A stretch of 64,000 nucleotides of DNA from Fusicatenibacter saccharivorans (GCF_027667425.1 NZ_JAQEGR010000009.1:1-64000), one strand, 5' to 3'; counted from the first letter of the stretch, positions 6,184 through 15,463 are shown. The notes: generated by a model not told the origin, from the sequence alone. Made by a program: numbers and translations.

Positions 6184-8061
6184 ATGGGCAAAATTATTGG
6201 TATTGACTTAGGAACAACAAACAGCTGTGTAGCCGTTATGGAAGGTGGAAAACCAACCGTTATCGCAAACGCAGAGGGTGAAAGAACAACTCCATCTATC
6301 GTAGCATTCACAAAAACAGGTGACCGTCTGGTCGGCGAGCCGGCAAAACGTCAGGCTGTAACAAACGCAGACAGAACCATCCGTTCCATCAAACGTGAGA
6401 TGGGTACTGATTATAAAGTAGACATCGAAGGAAAGAAATACTCTCCGCAGGAGATCTCCGCTATGATCCTTCAGAAACTGAAAGGTGATGCAGAGAACTA
6501 CCTTGGTGAGAAAGTAACAGAAGCAGTTATCACCGTTCCGGCTTACTTCAACGACGCACAGCGTCAGGCTACCAAAGATGCCGGTAAAATCGCAGGTCTT
6601 GATGTAAAACGTATCATCAACGAGCCTACCGCAGCAGCTCTGGCATACGGACTGGATAACGAGAAAGAGCAGAAGATCATGGTATACGACCTTGGCGGCG
6701 GTACTTTCGATGTTTCCATCATCGAGATCGGTGACGGTGTTATCGAAGTTCTTTCCACAGCAGGAAACAACCGTCTGGGCGGCGATGACTTCGACCAGAA
6801 AGTAACAGATTATATCCTCGCTGAGTTCAAAAAACAGGAAGGTGTAGATCTTTCCAACGACAAGATGGCTCTGCAGAGAATCAGAGAAGCAGCAGAGAAA
6901 GCAAAGAAAGAGCTTTCCAGCGCAACTACAACCAACATCAACCTGCCGTTCATCACTGCAACCGCAGATGGCCCGAAACATCTTGATATGAACCTGACAA
7001 AGGCTAAATTCGATGAGCTGACCCACGACCTGGTAGAGAAAACCGCAGAGCCGGTACAGAGAGCACTTTCTGATGCAGGCCTTCAGGCATCCGAGCTTTC
7101 CAAAGTCCTTCTGGTAGGCGGATCTACCCGTATCCCGGCTGTACAGGATAAAGTAAGACAGCTGACCGGACATGAGCCGAGCAAGAGCCTGAACCCGGAT
7201 GAGTGCGTAGCACTTGGTGCTTCCGTACAGGGTGGTAAACTTGCAGGAGACGCCGGCGCAGGCGATATCCTTCTTCTGGATGTAACTCCACTGTCTCTGT
7301 CCATCGAGACCATGGGAGGTATTGCAACTCGTCTGATCGAGCGTAACACCACAATCCCGACCAAGAAGAGCCAGATCTTCTCCACAGCAGCAGATAACCA
7401 GACTGCAGTAGATATCAACGTTGTACAGGGTGAGCGTCAGTTCGCGAAAGACAACAAATCCCTCGGCCAGTTCCGTCTGGATGGAATTCCGCCAGCAAGA
7501 AGAGGCGTTCCGCAGATCGAGGTTACCTTTGATATCGATGCCAACGGTATCGTAAATGTATCTGCAAAAGACCTGGGAACAGGAAAAGAGCAGCACATCA
7601 CCATCACCGCAGGCTCTAACATGTCCGACAGCGAGATCGACAAAGCAGTCAAAGAAGCTGCTGAGTTCGAGGCTCAGGATAAGAAACGAAAAGAAGCAAT
7701 CGACGCAAGAAACGATGCAGACTCCATGGTATTCCAGACCGAGAAAGCAATCGAGGAAGTCGGCGACAAGCTTGATGCAAACGACAAAACAGCAGTAGAA
7801 GCTGACCTGAACGCACTGAAAGATCTCATTGCAAAATGCAATCCGGAAGAGATGACCGATGCACAGGTAGCTGATCTGAAAGCAGCTCAGGAAAAACTGA
7901 TGACAAGCGCTCAGAAACTGTTTGCAAAACTGTATGAGCAGCAGGGCGGCGCAGCAGGCGCTGGTGCTGGAGCAGCAGGTGCAGGCCCGGATATGGGAAA
8001 TGCAGGAGCGGCAGGCGGCCATGACGACGATGTCGTAGACGCTGACTACAAAGAGGTTTAA
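6184..8061 (+). CDS. dnaK: Chaperone DnaK (Hsp70)
   Basis: ATP-dependent chaperone of 625 residues. The ATPase phosphate-1 motif GIDLGTTNSCVAVMEGG is at the N-terminus, phosphate-2 DLGGGTFDVSII near residue 165, and the linker and substrate-binding beta domain follow (LLLDVTPLSLSIETMGG). The C-terminal lid ends in a Gly/Ala-rich tail and VDADYKEV, the EEVD-like end of bacterial DnaK. AGGAGG lies 10 bases before the ATG. The codon usage is highly biased, as expected for a strongly expressed gene, and leaves the whole complementary strand open as well; that antisense frame is not a gene. Confidence 0.98.
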   Translation: MGKIIGIDLGTTNSCVAVMEGGKPTVIANAEGERTTPSIVAFTKTGDRLVGEPAKRQAVTNADRTIRSIKREMGTDYKVDIEGKKYSPQEISAMILQKLKGDAENYLGEKVTEAVITVPAYFNDAQRQATKDAGKIAGLDVKRIINEPTAAALAYGLDNEKEQKIMVYDLGGGTFDVSIIEIGDGVIEVLSTAGNNRLGGDDFDQKVTDYILAEFKKQEGVDLSNDKMALQRIREAAEKAKKELSSATTTNINLPFITATADGPKHLDMNLTKAKFDELTHDLVEKTAEPVQRALSDAGLQASELSKVLLVGGSTRIPAVQDKVRQLTGHEPSKSLNPDECVALGASVQGGKLAGDAGAGDILLLDVTPLSLSIETMGGIATRLIERNTTIPTKKSQIFSTAADNQTAVDINVVQGERQFAKDNKSLGQFRLDGIPPARRGVPQIEVTFDIDANGIVNVSAKDLGTGKEQHITITAGSNMSDSEIDKAVKEAAEFEAQDKKRKEAIDARNDADSMVFQTEKAIEEVGDKLDANDKTAVEADLNALKDLIAKCNPEEMTDAQVADLKAAQEKLMTSAQKLFAKLYEQQGGAAGAGAGAAGAGPDMGNAGAAGGHDDDVVDADYKEV

Positions 8062-8065
8062 CAAA

Positions 8066-8110
8066 TCAGACCCGGTGAAATACCGACTGTGAGTTGAAAC
8101 AATAAATAAG
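8066..8110 (+). repeat. 45-bp copy of a dispersed element (copy 1)
   Basis: TCAGA followed by GTGAAATACCGACTGTG, a two-base variation and TTGAAACAA aligns at roughly 80 percent identity with 20668-20715 downstream of hom. Both copies end in AATAAG followed by a short hairpin. Only the 3' part of the longer structured element at 20545-20715 is present here, directly after the dnaK stop codon. Confidence 0.55.
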
Positions 8111-8143
8111 ATACAGAAAGGGCCCTGTGAGGCTGGTATTTAC

Positions 8144-8168
8144 GGGGGACGGATCCGATTCCGCCCCC
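8144..8168 (+). terminator. Hairpin between dnaK and dnaJ
   Basis: GGGGG-A-CGGA pairs with TCCGCCCCC around a short loop. The following TGTATTTATG is only partly T-rich, so it may be a weak terminator that uncouples dnaJ from the CIRCE operon. Confidence 0.35.
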
Positions 8169-8316
8169 TGTATTTATGTCGATGGACAGGACAGCCGTTT
8201 GCTTTTGCGGAAGTACTGGCATTGTCCTTTGACATGTGTTATAGTAAAATATGTTTGAGCATAAACAGATGCTGAAACAGTATTTTGCGAAACAGAAATG
8301 AAAAAGGTGAACATAA

Positions 8317-9525
8317 ATGGCAGAAAAAAGAGATTATTATGAGGTGCTTGGTGTAGACCGCGGAGCGGACGATGCAACCTTGAAAAAAGCATACCGTAAA
8401 CTGGCAAAAAAGTATCATCCGGATATGAACCCGGGCGACAAAGAGGCCGAGGCAAAATTTAAAGAGGCGACAGAAGCCTATGGCGTGCTGAGTGATCCGG
8501 ACAAACGGCGTCAGTACGATCAGTTTGGCCACGCTGCATTTGAAAACGGCGGTGGCGGCGCAGGAGCCGGCGGATTCGGCGGCTTCGACTTTGGCGGCGG
8601 AGATATGGGTGATATCTTCGGCGATATTTTCGGCGACCTGTTCGGTGGCGGCGGAAGCAGAAGAAGAGCAAACAATGGACCGATGAAGGGAGCAAACCTC
8701 CGCGCTGTTGTCCACATTACGTTTGAGGAAGCTGTTTTCGGATGCCAGAAAGAGCTCGAGATCAACCTGAAGGATACCTGTACAACGTGCCACGGAACCG
8801 GCGCAAAACCAGGAACTTCACCGGAGACATGCTCCAAATGTAACGGAACTGGTCAGATTACGTACACACAGCAGACCATGTTCGGTTCTGTGAGAAACGT
8901 GACGACCTGTCCGGATTGTAACGGAACCGGAAAGATCATTCGCGATAAATGTACCGCATGCCACGGCACGGGCTATACATCCAGCAGAAAACGCATTCAG
9001 GTCAACATTCCGGCTGGAATCGACGATGGACAGAGCATCCGGATCCGTGAAAAAGGTGAGCCGGGTGTAAACGGCGGACCGAGAGGAGATTTGCTTGTCG
9101 AGGTTCAGGTAACCCGTCATCCGATCTTCCAGAGACAGGATATGAACATCTTCTCCACTGCACCGATTACGTTTGCCCAGGCAGCACTCGGCGGTGATGT
9201 GAAGATCAGCACCGTTGACGGGGACGTTCTCTACACTGTAAAACCGGGAACCCAGACCGATACGAAGATCCGTCTGAAGGGAAAAGGTGTTCCGTCCCTT
9301 CGCAACAGCAATGTGCGCGGTGATCACTACGTAACACTCGTAGTCCAGACTCCGACGAAACTGAATGAGAAAGCAAAAGAGGCCCTCCGCGCCTTCGACG
9401 AAGCCTGCGGAAACCGCCCGGCAGCAGAAGAAAAAGCAGCCGACGGCGAAACTGCAGAGCAGCCGAAGAAGAAAAAAGGCTTTATGGATAAAGTGAAAGA
9501 GGCCTTTGAGGACATCGATAAATAA
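8317..9525 (+). CDS. dnaJ: Chaperone DnaJ (Hsp40)
   Basis: Type I DnaJ, 402 residues, the J-domain co-chaperone that stimulates DnaK ATPase. J domain at residues 6-70 with HPD at 34-36, Gly/Phe-rich linker at about 75-115, four CxxCxGxG zinc repeats (CTTCHGTG, CSKCNGTG, CPDCNGTG, CTACHGTG), then the two beta-barrel substrate domains. The C-terminal extension (KAADGETAEQPKKKKGF) is charged and longer than usual. AAAAGGTG precedes the ATG. A 255-base gap separates it from dnaK; it may have its own promoter near TTGACA 8229-8234, which lacks a clear -10. Confidence 0.97.
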   Translation: MAEKRDYYEVLGVDRGADDATLKKAYRKLAKKYHPDMNPGDKEAEAKFKEATEAYGVLSDPDKRRQYDQFGHAAFENGGGGAGAGGFGGFDFGGGDMGDIFGDIFGDLFGGGGSRRRANNGPMKGANLRAVVHITFEEAVFGCQKELEINLKDTCTTCHGTGAKPGTSPETCSKCNGTGQITYTQQTMFGSVRNVTTCPDCNGTGKIIRDKCTACHGTGYTSSRKRIQVNIPAGIDDGQSIRIREKGEPGVNGGPRGDLLVEVQVTRHPIFQRQDMNIFSTAPITFAQAALGGDVKISTVDGDVLYTVKPGTQTDTKIRLKGKGVPSLRNSNVRGDHYVTLVVQTPTKLNEKAKEALRAFDEACGNRPAAEEKAADGETAEQPKKKKGFMDKVKEAFEDIDK

Positions 9526-9542
9526 AGAACGGTGGCAAGCCG

Positions 9543-9590
9543 GAAAAGAAAGAAGAATCTGTGGAAAAAGCAGGTTCTTCTTTCTTTTCT
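9543..9590 (+). terminator. Terminator after dnaJ
   Basis: GAAAAGAAAGAAGAATCTG and its complement CAGGTTCTTCTTTCTTTTC form a long stem with a short loop and T-rich end. Confidence 0.85.
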
Positions 9591-9621
9591 ATGAAAGAAC
9601 CATGAAAATTTGGTGAATTTA

Positions 9622-9650
9622 TACACAGAATGGTCGGATTTTGATATAAT
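9622..9650 (+). promoter_or_regulatory. hisA promoter
   Basis: TACACA (9622-9627), 17 bases, TATAAT (9645-9650). The -10 overlaps an upstream ATG at 9651, which helps to rule that ATG out as the translation start. Confidence 0.6.
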
Positions 9651-9692
9651 GTGGAAAACTTAAGGGGAGAGAAAAGAAAGGAAACGGGGAAA

Positions 9693-10469
9693 ATGAGATT
9701 TCGACCATGTATTGATATTCATAACGGAAAAGTAAAACAGATTGTCGGGGGATCGCTGAAAGATCAGGGAAATCAGGCGAGCGAGAATTTTGTCTCGGAG
9801 CAGGATGCGTCGTACTATGCGCAGCTGTACGAAGAGCAGGGCATTACGGGCGGCCATGTGATTCTGCTGAACAAGGAAGGTACCGAGTTTTACGAGGAGA
9901 CGAAGCGCCAGGCATTGCTGGCACTCTCGACGTACCCGGGCGGCCTGCAGGTGGGAGGCGGCATTGATGCGGAGAATGCGTGCGAGTTTCTGACAGCGGG
10001 GGCAAGCCATGTGATTGTGACTTCGTATGTGTTCCGCGACGGCCATGTGTTCTATGAAAATCTGGACAAGCTGGTGACGACGGTAGGAAAGCAGCGGCTG
10101 ACACTGGATTTAAGCTGCCGGAAGCGGGACGGAAAATACTATATCGTGACGGACCGCTGGCAGAAGTTCACGGACGAAGAAGTGACAGAGGAACTGCTGC
10201 ATCACCTGTCAGAATACTGTGATGAGTTCCTGATCCATGCCGTGGATGTCGAGGGAAAGGCTTCCGGCATTGAGACGGAGCTGGTGGAACTGCTTGCGAA
10301 GATGAAAGATTTTCCGGTGACGTACGCCGGCGGCGTGGGAAGTTTTGAAGACCTGGAGCTGCTCAAAAAACTGGGAAACAACCACGTCGATGTGACAATT
10401 GGCAGTGCACTGGATCTGTTCGGCGGCAAAATGAAGTTTGAAGACGTGCTGGCAGTATGCCGCCGGTAA
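9693..10469 (+). CDS. hisA: HisA isomerase, eukaryotic (HIS6-like) type
   Basis: A 258-residue (beta/alpha)8 barrel that isomerises ProFAR to PRFAR, the fourth step of histidine synthesis. It starts MRFRPCIDIHNGKVKQIVGG and carries LQVGGGID, DLSCRKRDGKYYIVTDRWQK and VTYAGGVGSFEDL. The SCRKRDGKYYIVTDRWQ insertion and the ITGGHVILLNK motif are those of the yeast His6/eukaryotic branch rather than of canonical bacterial HisA. The start at 9693 has AAGGAAACGGGG in front; the ATG at 9651 lies on the promoter -10. It stands alone between dnaJ and hpf with its own promoter, not in a his operon. Confidence 0.85.
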   Translation: MRFRPCIDIHNGKVKQIVGGSLKDQGNQASENFVSEQDASYYAQLYEEQGITGGHVILLNKEGTEFYEETKRQALLALSTYPGGLQVGGGIDAENACEFLTAGASHVIVTSYVFRDGHVFYENLDKLVTTVGKQRLTLDLSCRKRDGKYYIVTDRWQKFTDEEVTEELLHHLSEYCDEFLIHAVDVEGKASGIETELVELLAKMKDFPVTYAGGVGSFEDLELLKKLGNNHVDVTIGSALDLFGGKMKFEDVLAVCRR

Positions 10470-10566
10470 GCGGAAACGGACGTTCACCCGCGCCATTCGC
10501 AAAACCGCGCTTTCAGCGCTCTCCGCTGCTGCGCAGCTCCTTTTTGCTCATAACCAGGCGCTCCCT

Positions 10567-10627
10567 TTGTATCTTATTCTTGACAGATTTTCATGCGAGC
10601 ATGAAATCTGTCAAAAATAAGATACAA
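10567..10627. repeat. Long near-perfect palindrome
   Basis: The arm 10567-10596 and the arm 10599-10627 are complementary over about 29 bases with one bulge and one mismatch, separated by only two bases (GA). There is no T-run after it. It may be a small palindromic repeat, or the fold-back end of the hisA transcript. The 300-base gap between hisA and hpf also holds GC-rich sequence (10480-10565) in which I see no gene. Confidence 0.7.
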
Positions 10628-10679
10628 GTGAACTGTAACAGAAAAAACTCTAAAATATTCATGAATTTTCTAAATACTA

Positions 10680-10708
10680 TTGCAAATAGAGACAACTATT
10701 GCTATAAT
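10680..10708 (+). promoter_or_regulatory. hpf promoter
   Basis: TTGCAA (10680-10685), 17 bases, TATAAT (10703-10708). Leader about 55 bases. Confidence 0.7.
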
Positions 10709-10770
10709 TAGAGTTACTTACAGGGGAAGTGAAGAACCTGTAAAATTTGAGAGCAAAGGGGTTGGGCATA

Positions 10771-11298
10771 ATGAAAATTACCATCAGCGGAAAAAATATT
10801 GACGTGACAGAGGGATTAAAAGCCGCGGTCAACGAAAAACTTGGCAAACTGGAGAAATATTTTACGCCTGACACAAATGTCATTGTAACCTTAAGCGTAG
10901 AGAAAGAAAGACAGAAAATTGAGGTTACCATTCCGGTAAAAGGAAATATCATCCGTTCCGAGCAGGTAAGCAACGATATGTACGTATCCATCGATCTGGT
11001 AGAGGAAGTCATCGAACGCCAGCTTCGCAAATACAAAAACAAAATTGCCGACAAACAGCAGGAAGCAGGAAACTTCCAGAAAGAATATCTGGAGCATGAC
11101 TATCTGGAGGACGAAGACATCCAGATCATCCGTACGAAAAAATTCGGCATGAAACCAATGTATCCGGAAGATGCCTGCGTACAGATGGAACTTCTTGGAC
11201 ACACCTTCTTCGTATTCCGCAATGCAGAGACCGACGAAGTAAACGTCGTTTACAAGAGAAAGAACAACACCTACGGTCTGATCGAGCCGGAGTGCTGA
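10771..11298 (+). CDS. hpf: Long-form ribosome hibernation promoting factor
   Basis: A 175-residue protein with the N-terminal RaiA/YfiA fold (MKITISGKNIDVTEGLKAAV, about residues 1-100) and the C-terminal dimerisation domain (KPMYPEDACVQMELLGHTFF, about 120-175) that defines long HPF. Long HPF dimerises 70S ribosomes into 100S particles in stationary phase. The start at 10771 has AAAGGGG upstream; the in-frame ATG at 10747 would add eight residues before the conserved MKITI. Own promoter and strong terminator, directly upstream of secA as in B. subtilis (yvyD-secA). Confidence 0.93.
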   Translation: MKITISGKNIDVTEGLKAAVNEKLGKLEKYFTPDTNVIVTLSVEKERQKIEVTIPVKGNIIRSEQVSNDMYVSIDLVEEVIERQLRKYKNKIADKQQEAGNFQKEYLEHDYLEDEDIQIIRTKKFGMKPMYPEDACVQMELLGHTFFVFRNAETDEVNVVYKRKNNTYGLIEPEC

Positions 11299-11318
11299 AA
11301 AGTAAATAAAGAATGAAC

Positions 11319-11367
11319 AGTCACCCTGTTTCCAGCTTAGAAAAGCTGTGAAACAGGGTGACTTTTT
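11319..11367 (+). terminator. Terminator of hpf
   Basis: AGTCACCCTGTTTC (11319-11332) pairs with GAAACAGGGTGACT (11349-11362), with a smaller inner AGCTT/AAGCT stem, followed by five T. Confidence 0.92.
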
Positions 11368-11451
11368 CGCGGAAAGGGCCGGAAAGTCCGGGAAAAGCCG
11401 TAAAAACAGCGGAAAACCGGGGAACGGCACCAAATGTTTACGAAAAATTCA

Positions 11452-11480
11452 TTGTTATCTTGTGCCAGAAGTGGTAGAAT
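11452..11480 (+). promoter_or_regulatory. secA promoter
   Basis: TTGTTA (11452-11457), 17 bases, TAGAAT (11475-11480), about 50 bases before the secA start. Confidence 0.6.
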
Positions 11481-11532
11481 AGTACCATATGTTAATATGG
11501 CAATTAATAGAGAAAGCAGGAGCAAACATTCT

Positions 11533-14103
11533 ATGAAATTCACAGAAAAACTTTTTGGTACGCACAGTGAGCGCGAGCTGAAACGAATCTATCCAATTGT
11601 AGACAAAATCGAAGCTCTCCGCCCGACCATGCAGGCGCTGACCGATGAAGAGCTGCGTGCCAAGACAAAGGAATATAAAGACCGCTACAACGGAGGCGAA
11701 TCCCTGGATTCCATTCTCCCGGAAGCATTCGCAACCGTCCGCGAGGCAGCAAAACGTTCCCTCGGTATGGAACACCACCGCGTACAGCTGATCGGTGGTA
11801 TTATCCTCCATCAGGGCCGTATCGCTGAGATGAAAACCGGTGAAGGAAAAACCCTCGTTTCCACCCTTCCGGCTTACCTGAATGCACTGACCGGACGCGG
11901 TGTCCACATTGTTACCGTCAACGATTACCTGGCAAACCGAGATGCTGAGTGGATGGGCAAAGTCCACAGATTCCTCGGTTTGACCGTCGGTGTCGTTCTG
12001 AACGATATGAAGAACGATGAGCGCCGCCAGCAGTATGCATGCGACATCACCTACATCACCAACAACGAACTTGGTTTCGATTACCTGCGTGACAACATGG
12101 TGATCTACAAGGAGCAGCTCGTACAGAGAGAGCTTGCTTACTGTATCATCGACGAGGTCGACTCCGTCCTGATCGACGAGGCAAGAACACCTCTGATTAT
12201 TTCCGGACAGAGCAGCAAATCCACCAAGCTGTACGAGACCGCAGATATTCTGGCACACCAGATGCAGCGCGGCGAGGCAAGCGGCGAGATGACCAAGATG
12301 ACCGCGATCATGGGCGAGGAGATCGAGGAGACCGGAGACTTCATCGTCAACGAGAAGGACAAATTCGTTACCCTGACCGATGACGGTGTGAAGAAAGTCG
12401 AGAACTTCTTCCATATCGAGAATCTCTCCGATCCGGAGAACCTGGAGATCCAGCACAACGTGATCCTGGCGCTGCGTGCCAATTATCTGATGCACCGCGA
12501 CAAGGACTACGTAGTCAAAGACGACGAGGTTCTGATCGTCGATGAGTTCACCGGCCGTATCATGCCGGGCCGCCGTTATTCCGATGGTCTGCATCAGGCA
12601 ATCGAGGCAAAAGAGCACGTTAAAGTAAGAAGAGAGAGCAAGACTCTGGCAACCATCACGTTCCAGAACTTCTTTAACAAATACGAGAAAAAAGCCGGCA
12701 TGACCGGTACTGCCCTCACCGAGGAGCAGGAGTTCCGTGACATCTACGGCATGGACGTTATCGAGATCCCGACCAACCGCCCGGTCATCCGTGTGGATAT
12801 GGACGATGCCGTATACATGACGAAAAAAGAGAAATTCCACGCAGTCGTAGAGGAAGTCAAAGAGGCACATGCCGTGAACCAGCCGGTTCTGGTTGGTACC
12901 ATCACCATTGAGACTTCCGAGCTGATCAGCAAAATGCTGCGCCGCGAGGGAATTCCGCATCAGGTCTTAAATGCGAAGTTCCATGAGCTCGAGGCAGAAA
13001 TCGTAGCCCATGCCGGCGAGGCAGGAGCCGTTACCATCGCGACCAACATGGCCGGCCGTGGTACCGATATCAAGCTGGATGATGTGGCAAAAGCTGCCGG
13101 CGGCTTAAAGATCATCGGCACCGAGCGTCATGAGTCCCGCCGTATCGACAATCAGCTCCGCGGTCGTTCCGGCCGTCAGGGAGACCCGGGTGAGTCCCGT
13201 TTCTACATTTCCCTGGAAGACGATCTGATGAGACTCTTCGGTTCCGAAAAACTGATGGGCATTTTCAAATCCCTCGGCGTACCGGAAAATGAGCAGATCG
13301 AGCACAAGATGCTTTCTTCCGCCATCGAAAAAGCGCAGAAGAAGATCGAGGGCAACAACTACGGAATCCGTAAAAACCTGCTCGACTATGACCAGGTCAA
13401 CAACGAGCAGCGTGAGATCATCTACAAAGAGAGACGCCGCGTTCTGGACGGCGAGAGCATGAGAGACACCATCTTCAAGATGATTGCCGACACCATCGAC
13501 AATACCGTAGATCTCTGCATCGGCGAGAACACCGAGCAGTCCGAGTGGGATCTGACAGAATTAAATGAGATGCTGCTCTCCATCATGCCGGTGAAGGCAG
13601 TGACAAAAGAGCGCGTAGAGAAGATTTCCAAAAACGAGCTGAAACAGCAGTTAAAAGAGGAAGCTGTTAAACTCTACGAGGAGAAAGAAGCAGAATTCCC
13701 GGAGGAGGAGCAGATTCGTGAGCTTGAGCGTGTCGTTCTTCTGAAGGTTATCGACCAGAAGTGGATGGATCATATCGATGATATGGATCAGCTCCGCGAG
13801 GGTATCGGCCTGCAGGCATACGGCCAGAGAGACCCGAAGGTTGAGTACAAGATGGCAGCTTACGACATGTTTAACGAAATGCTCGAGTCCATCCAGCAGG
13901 ATACCGTCCGTCTCCTGTTCCATGTACGTGTTGAGCAGAAAGTAGAACGTGAGCAGGTAGCCAAAGTGACCGGAACCAACAAAGACGAGTCCGGCCCGAG
14001 AAAACCGGTACAGCGCGCAGAGCGTAAGATCTATCCAAACGATCCATGCCCGTGCGGAAGCGGCAAGAAGTACAAACAGTGCTGCGGAAGAAAACCGGTT
14101 TGA
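11533..14103 (+). CDS. secA: Preprotein translocase ATPase SecA
   Basis: SecA is the motor of the general secretion pathway, bound to SecYEG at the membrane. The product has 856 residues. Walker A (MKTGEGKT) lies near residue 103, DEVD near 207, LTNRPVIR-type and GRGTDI motifs (TNMAGRGTDIKLDD) and QLRGRSGRQGDPGESRFY in NBD2. The C-terminal zinc-binding SEC-C tail CPCGSGKKYKQCCGR is intact. The start at 11533 has AGGAG in front; the frame is open back to 11434 but those codons overlap the promoter. Probably co-transcribed with prfB 115 bases downstream. Confidence 0.98.
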   Translation: MKFTEKLFGTHSERELKRIYPIVDKIEALRPTMQALTDEELRAKTKEYKDRYNGGESLDSILPEAFATVREAAKRSLGMEHHRVQLIGGIILHQGRIAEMKTGEGKTLVSTLPAYLNALTGRGVHIVTVNDYLANRDAEWMGKVHRFLGLTVGVVLNDMKNDERRQQYACDITYITNNELGFDYLRDNMVIYKEQLVQRELAYCIIDEVDSVLIDEARTPLIISGQSSKSTKLYETADILAHQMQRGEASGEMTKMTAIMGEEIEETGDFIVNEKDKFVTLTDDGVKKVENFFHIENLSDPENLEIQHNVILALRANYLMHRDKDYVVKDDEVLIVDEFTGRIMPGRRYSDGLHQAIEAKEHVKVRRESKTLATITFQNFFNKYEKKAGMTGTALTEEQEFRDIYGMDVIEIPTNRPVIRVDMDDAVYMTKKEKFHAVVEEVKEAHAVNQPVLVGTITIETSELISKMLRREGIPHQVLNAKFHELEAEIVAHAGEAGAVTIATNMAGRGTDIKLDDVAKAAGGLKIIGTERHESRRIDNQLRGRSGRQGDPGESRFYISLEDDLMRLFGSEKLMGIFKSLGVPENEQIEHKMLSSAIEKAQKKIEGNNYGIRKNLLDYDQVNNEQREIIYKERRRVLDGESMRDTIFKMIADTIDNTVDLCIGENTEQSEWDLTELNEMLLSIMPVKAVTKERVEKISKNELKQQLKEEAVKLYEEKEAEFPEEEQIRELERVVLLKVIDQKWMDHIDDMDQLREGIGLQAYGQRDPKVEYKMAAYDMFNEMLESIQQDTVRLLFHVRVEQKVEREQVAKVTGTNKDESGPRKPVQRAERKIYPNDPCPCGSGKKYKQCCGRKPV

Positions 14104-14152
14104 TAAAAGCAGAACAGCAGTGAGACGGATGAGCACGATCCGTTTGACAAAG

Positions 14153-14181
14153 CACGCAGCTTCCCTACCAGAAGCTGCGTG
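14153..14181. other. Hairpin between secA and prfB
   Basis: CACGCAGCTTC (14153-14163) and GAAGCTGCGTG (14171-14181) form a perfect stem with a 7-base loop but no T-run. It could be an mRNA processing or stability element rather than a terminator. ACGGAT/ATCCGT just upstream forms a smaller hairpin. Confidence 0.5.
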
Positions 14182-14217
14182 TCATACAAAATATAAAACA
14201 GAAAGCAGGTGAAGCTT

Positions 14218-15352
14218 GTGGTAGTTGAATTAGACCAGTTCAAAATGGAACTTGGCACATACGATAAACCATTAGTGGAAGTGAGGGATTCACTTTGACC
14301 TCGCTAACAAAGAGCAGAGGATCGAAGAATTAGAGCGTAAAATGGAGGAACCCAATTTCTGGGACAACCCCGAAGAAGCGCAGGAGCAGATGAAACAGCT
14401 GAGCAGCATGAAAGAGGACAGAGATACGTATCAGAAACTGGTATCCGCCAAAGAAGATATGGAAACTCTGATCGAGATGGGACAGGAGGAGGATGACGAT
14501 TCCGTTGTTCCGGAAATCGCGGAAATGATGGAAGAGTTCAAGGCATCCTTCGATGCCATCCGCATCAAAACCCTGCTGTCCGGCGAATTTGACAAGGACA
14601 ATGCGATCATCAAACTGAACGCAGGTGCAGGCGGAACCGAGGCGTGCGACTGGTGCGGCATGCTGTACCGTATGTACACCAGATGGGCAGAACGCAAAGG
14701 CTTTACGATCGAGGAACTCGACTTTCTGGACGGTGATGAGGCCGGTGTGAAGTCCGTGACATTCCAGGTCAACGGCGAAAACGCTTACGGTTATCTGAAA
14801 TCCGAAAAAGGAGTTCACCGTCTCGTCCGTATTTCTCCGTTCAACGCGGCAGGAAAACGCCAGACATCGTTCGTATCGTGCGATGTTATGCCGGATATCG
14901 ACAAAGAGATCGATGTTGAGGTTCGTGATGAGGATATTCGTATTGATACGTACCGTTCCAGCGGTGCCGGCGGACAGCACATCAACAAGACGTCATCGGC
15001 GATCCGAATCACGCATATGCCGACCGGCATCGTGGTTACGTGCCAGAATGAGCGTTCCCAGTTCCAGAACAAGGACAAGGCAATGCAGATGCTGAAAGCA
15101 AAATTGTATATGCTGAAACTCCAGGAGCAGGCAGATAAGCTGAGCGACATCCGCGGCGAAGTAACCGAGATCGGCTGGGGCAACCAGATCCGTTCTTACG
15201 TTATGCAGCCATACACCATGGTCAAAGACCACCGTACCAACGCAGAGACCGGAAACGTCGATGCAGTCATGGACGGCGGAATTGATCTGTTTATCAACGC
15301 ATATCTGAAGTGGATTGCCCTCGGAACCGGAGCGAAAGAGGAAGAAGCATAA
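14218..15352 (+). CDS. prfB: Peptide chain release factor 2, programmed +1 frameshift
   Basis: RF2 releases peptides at UGA and UAA. The first frame runs from GTG 14218 (AGGTGA upstream) to codon 26, where CTT (14293-14295) meets an in-frame TGA at 14296-14298 followed by C. Shifting +1 over T14296 continues as GAC CTC GCT and so on into the main frame, giving about 377 residues (join 14218-14295, 14297-15352). This is the standard RF2 autoregulatory frameshift; AGGG lies upstream as the internal Shine-Dalgarno-like stimulator. The SPF codon-recognition tripeptide (RISPFNAAG) and the catalytic GGQ (SGAGGQHINKT) are both present. When RF2 is low, the stalled UGA favours the shift. Confidence 0.96.
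14293..14299 (+). promoter_or_regulatory. prfB +1 frameshift site (CTT TGA C)
   Basis: CTTTGAC is the canonical RF2 recoding heptamer: the peptidyl-tRNA slips from CUU to UUU when UGA is decoded slowly. UGAC is a poor termination context, as expected. Confidence 0.95.
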
Positions 15353-15387
15353 TTCGGCTGTGGGCAGAGCACAGTGACAAGTAAAAT

Positions 15388-15427
15388 AAGGAGCATTTTC
15401 ACCAACAGAGGACGGAAATGCTCCTTT
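15388..15427 (+). terminator. Terminator of prfB
   Basis: AAGGAGCATTTTC (15388-15400) pairs with GAAATGCTCCTTT (15415-15427), followed by CTGTTTT. Confidence 0.8.
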
Positions 15428-15463
15428 CTGTTTTGAAGCCAAAGGCAAACAGGAGGTAAAAGT

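Noticed and set aside
6208..8064. 618-codon ORF on the minus strand across dnaK
   Set aside because: It is the codon-bias shadow of dnaK: no ribosome site, Cys/Phe-rich nonsense protein, and the plus strand is an unmistakable DnaK.
8071..8100. CRISPR-type repeat (ends in TTGAAAC)
   Set aside because: Only two single copies 12.6 kb apart, no spacers and no cas genes; it is a dispersed element instead.
11455..12960. 501-codon minus-strand ORF inside secA
   Set aside because: Same kind of shadow: secA is intact on the plus strand and the antisense product has no recognisable features.
14293..14299. Frameshift in prfB as sequencing error or pseudogene
   Set aside because: CTT TGA C with an upstream AGGG is the known programmed frameshift of RF2 genes.
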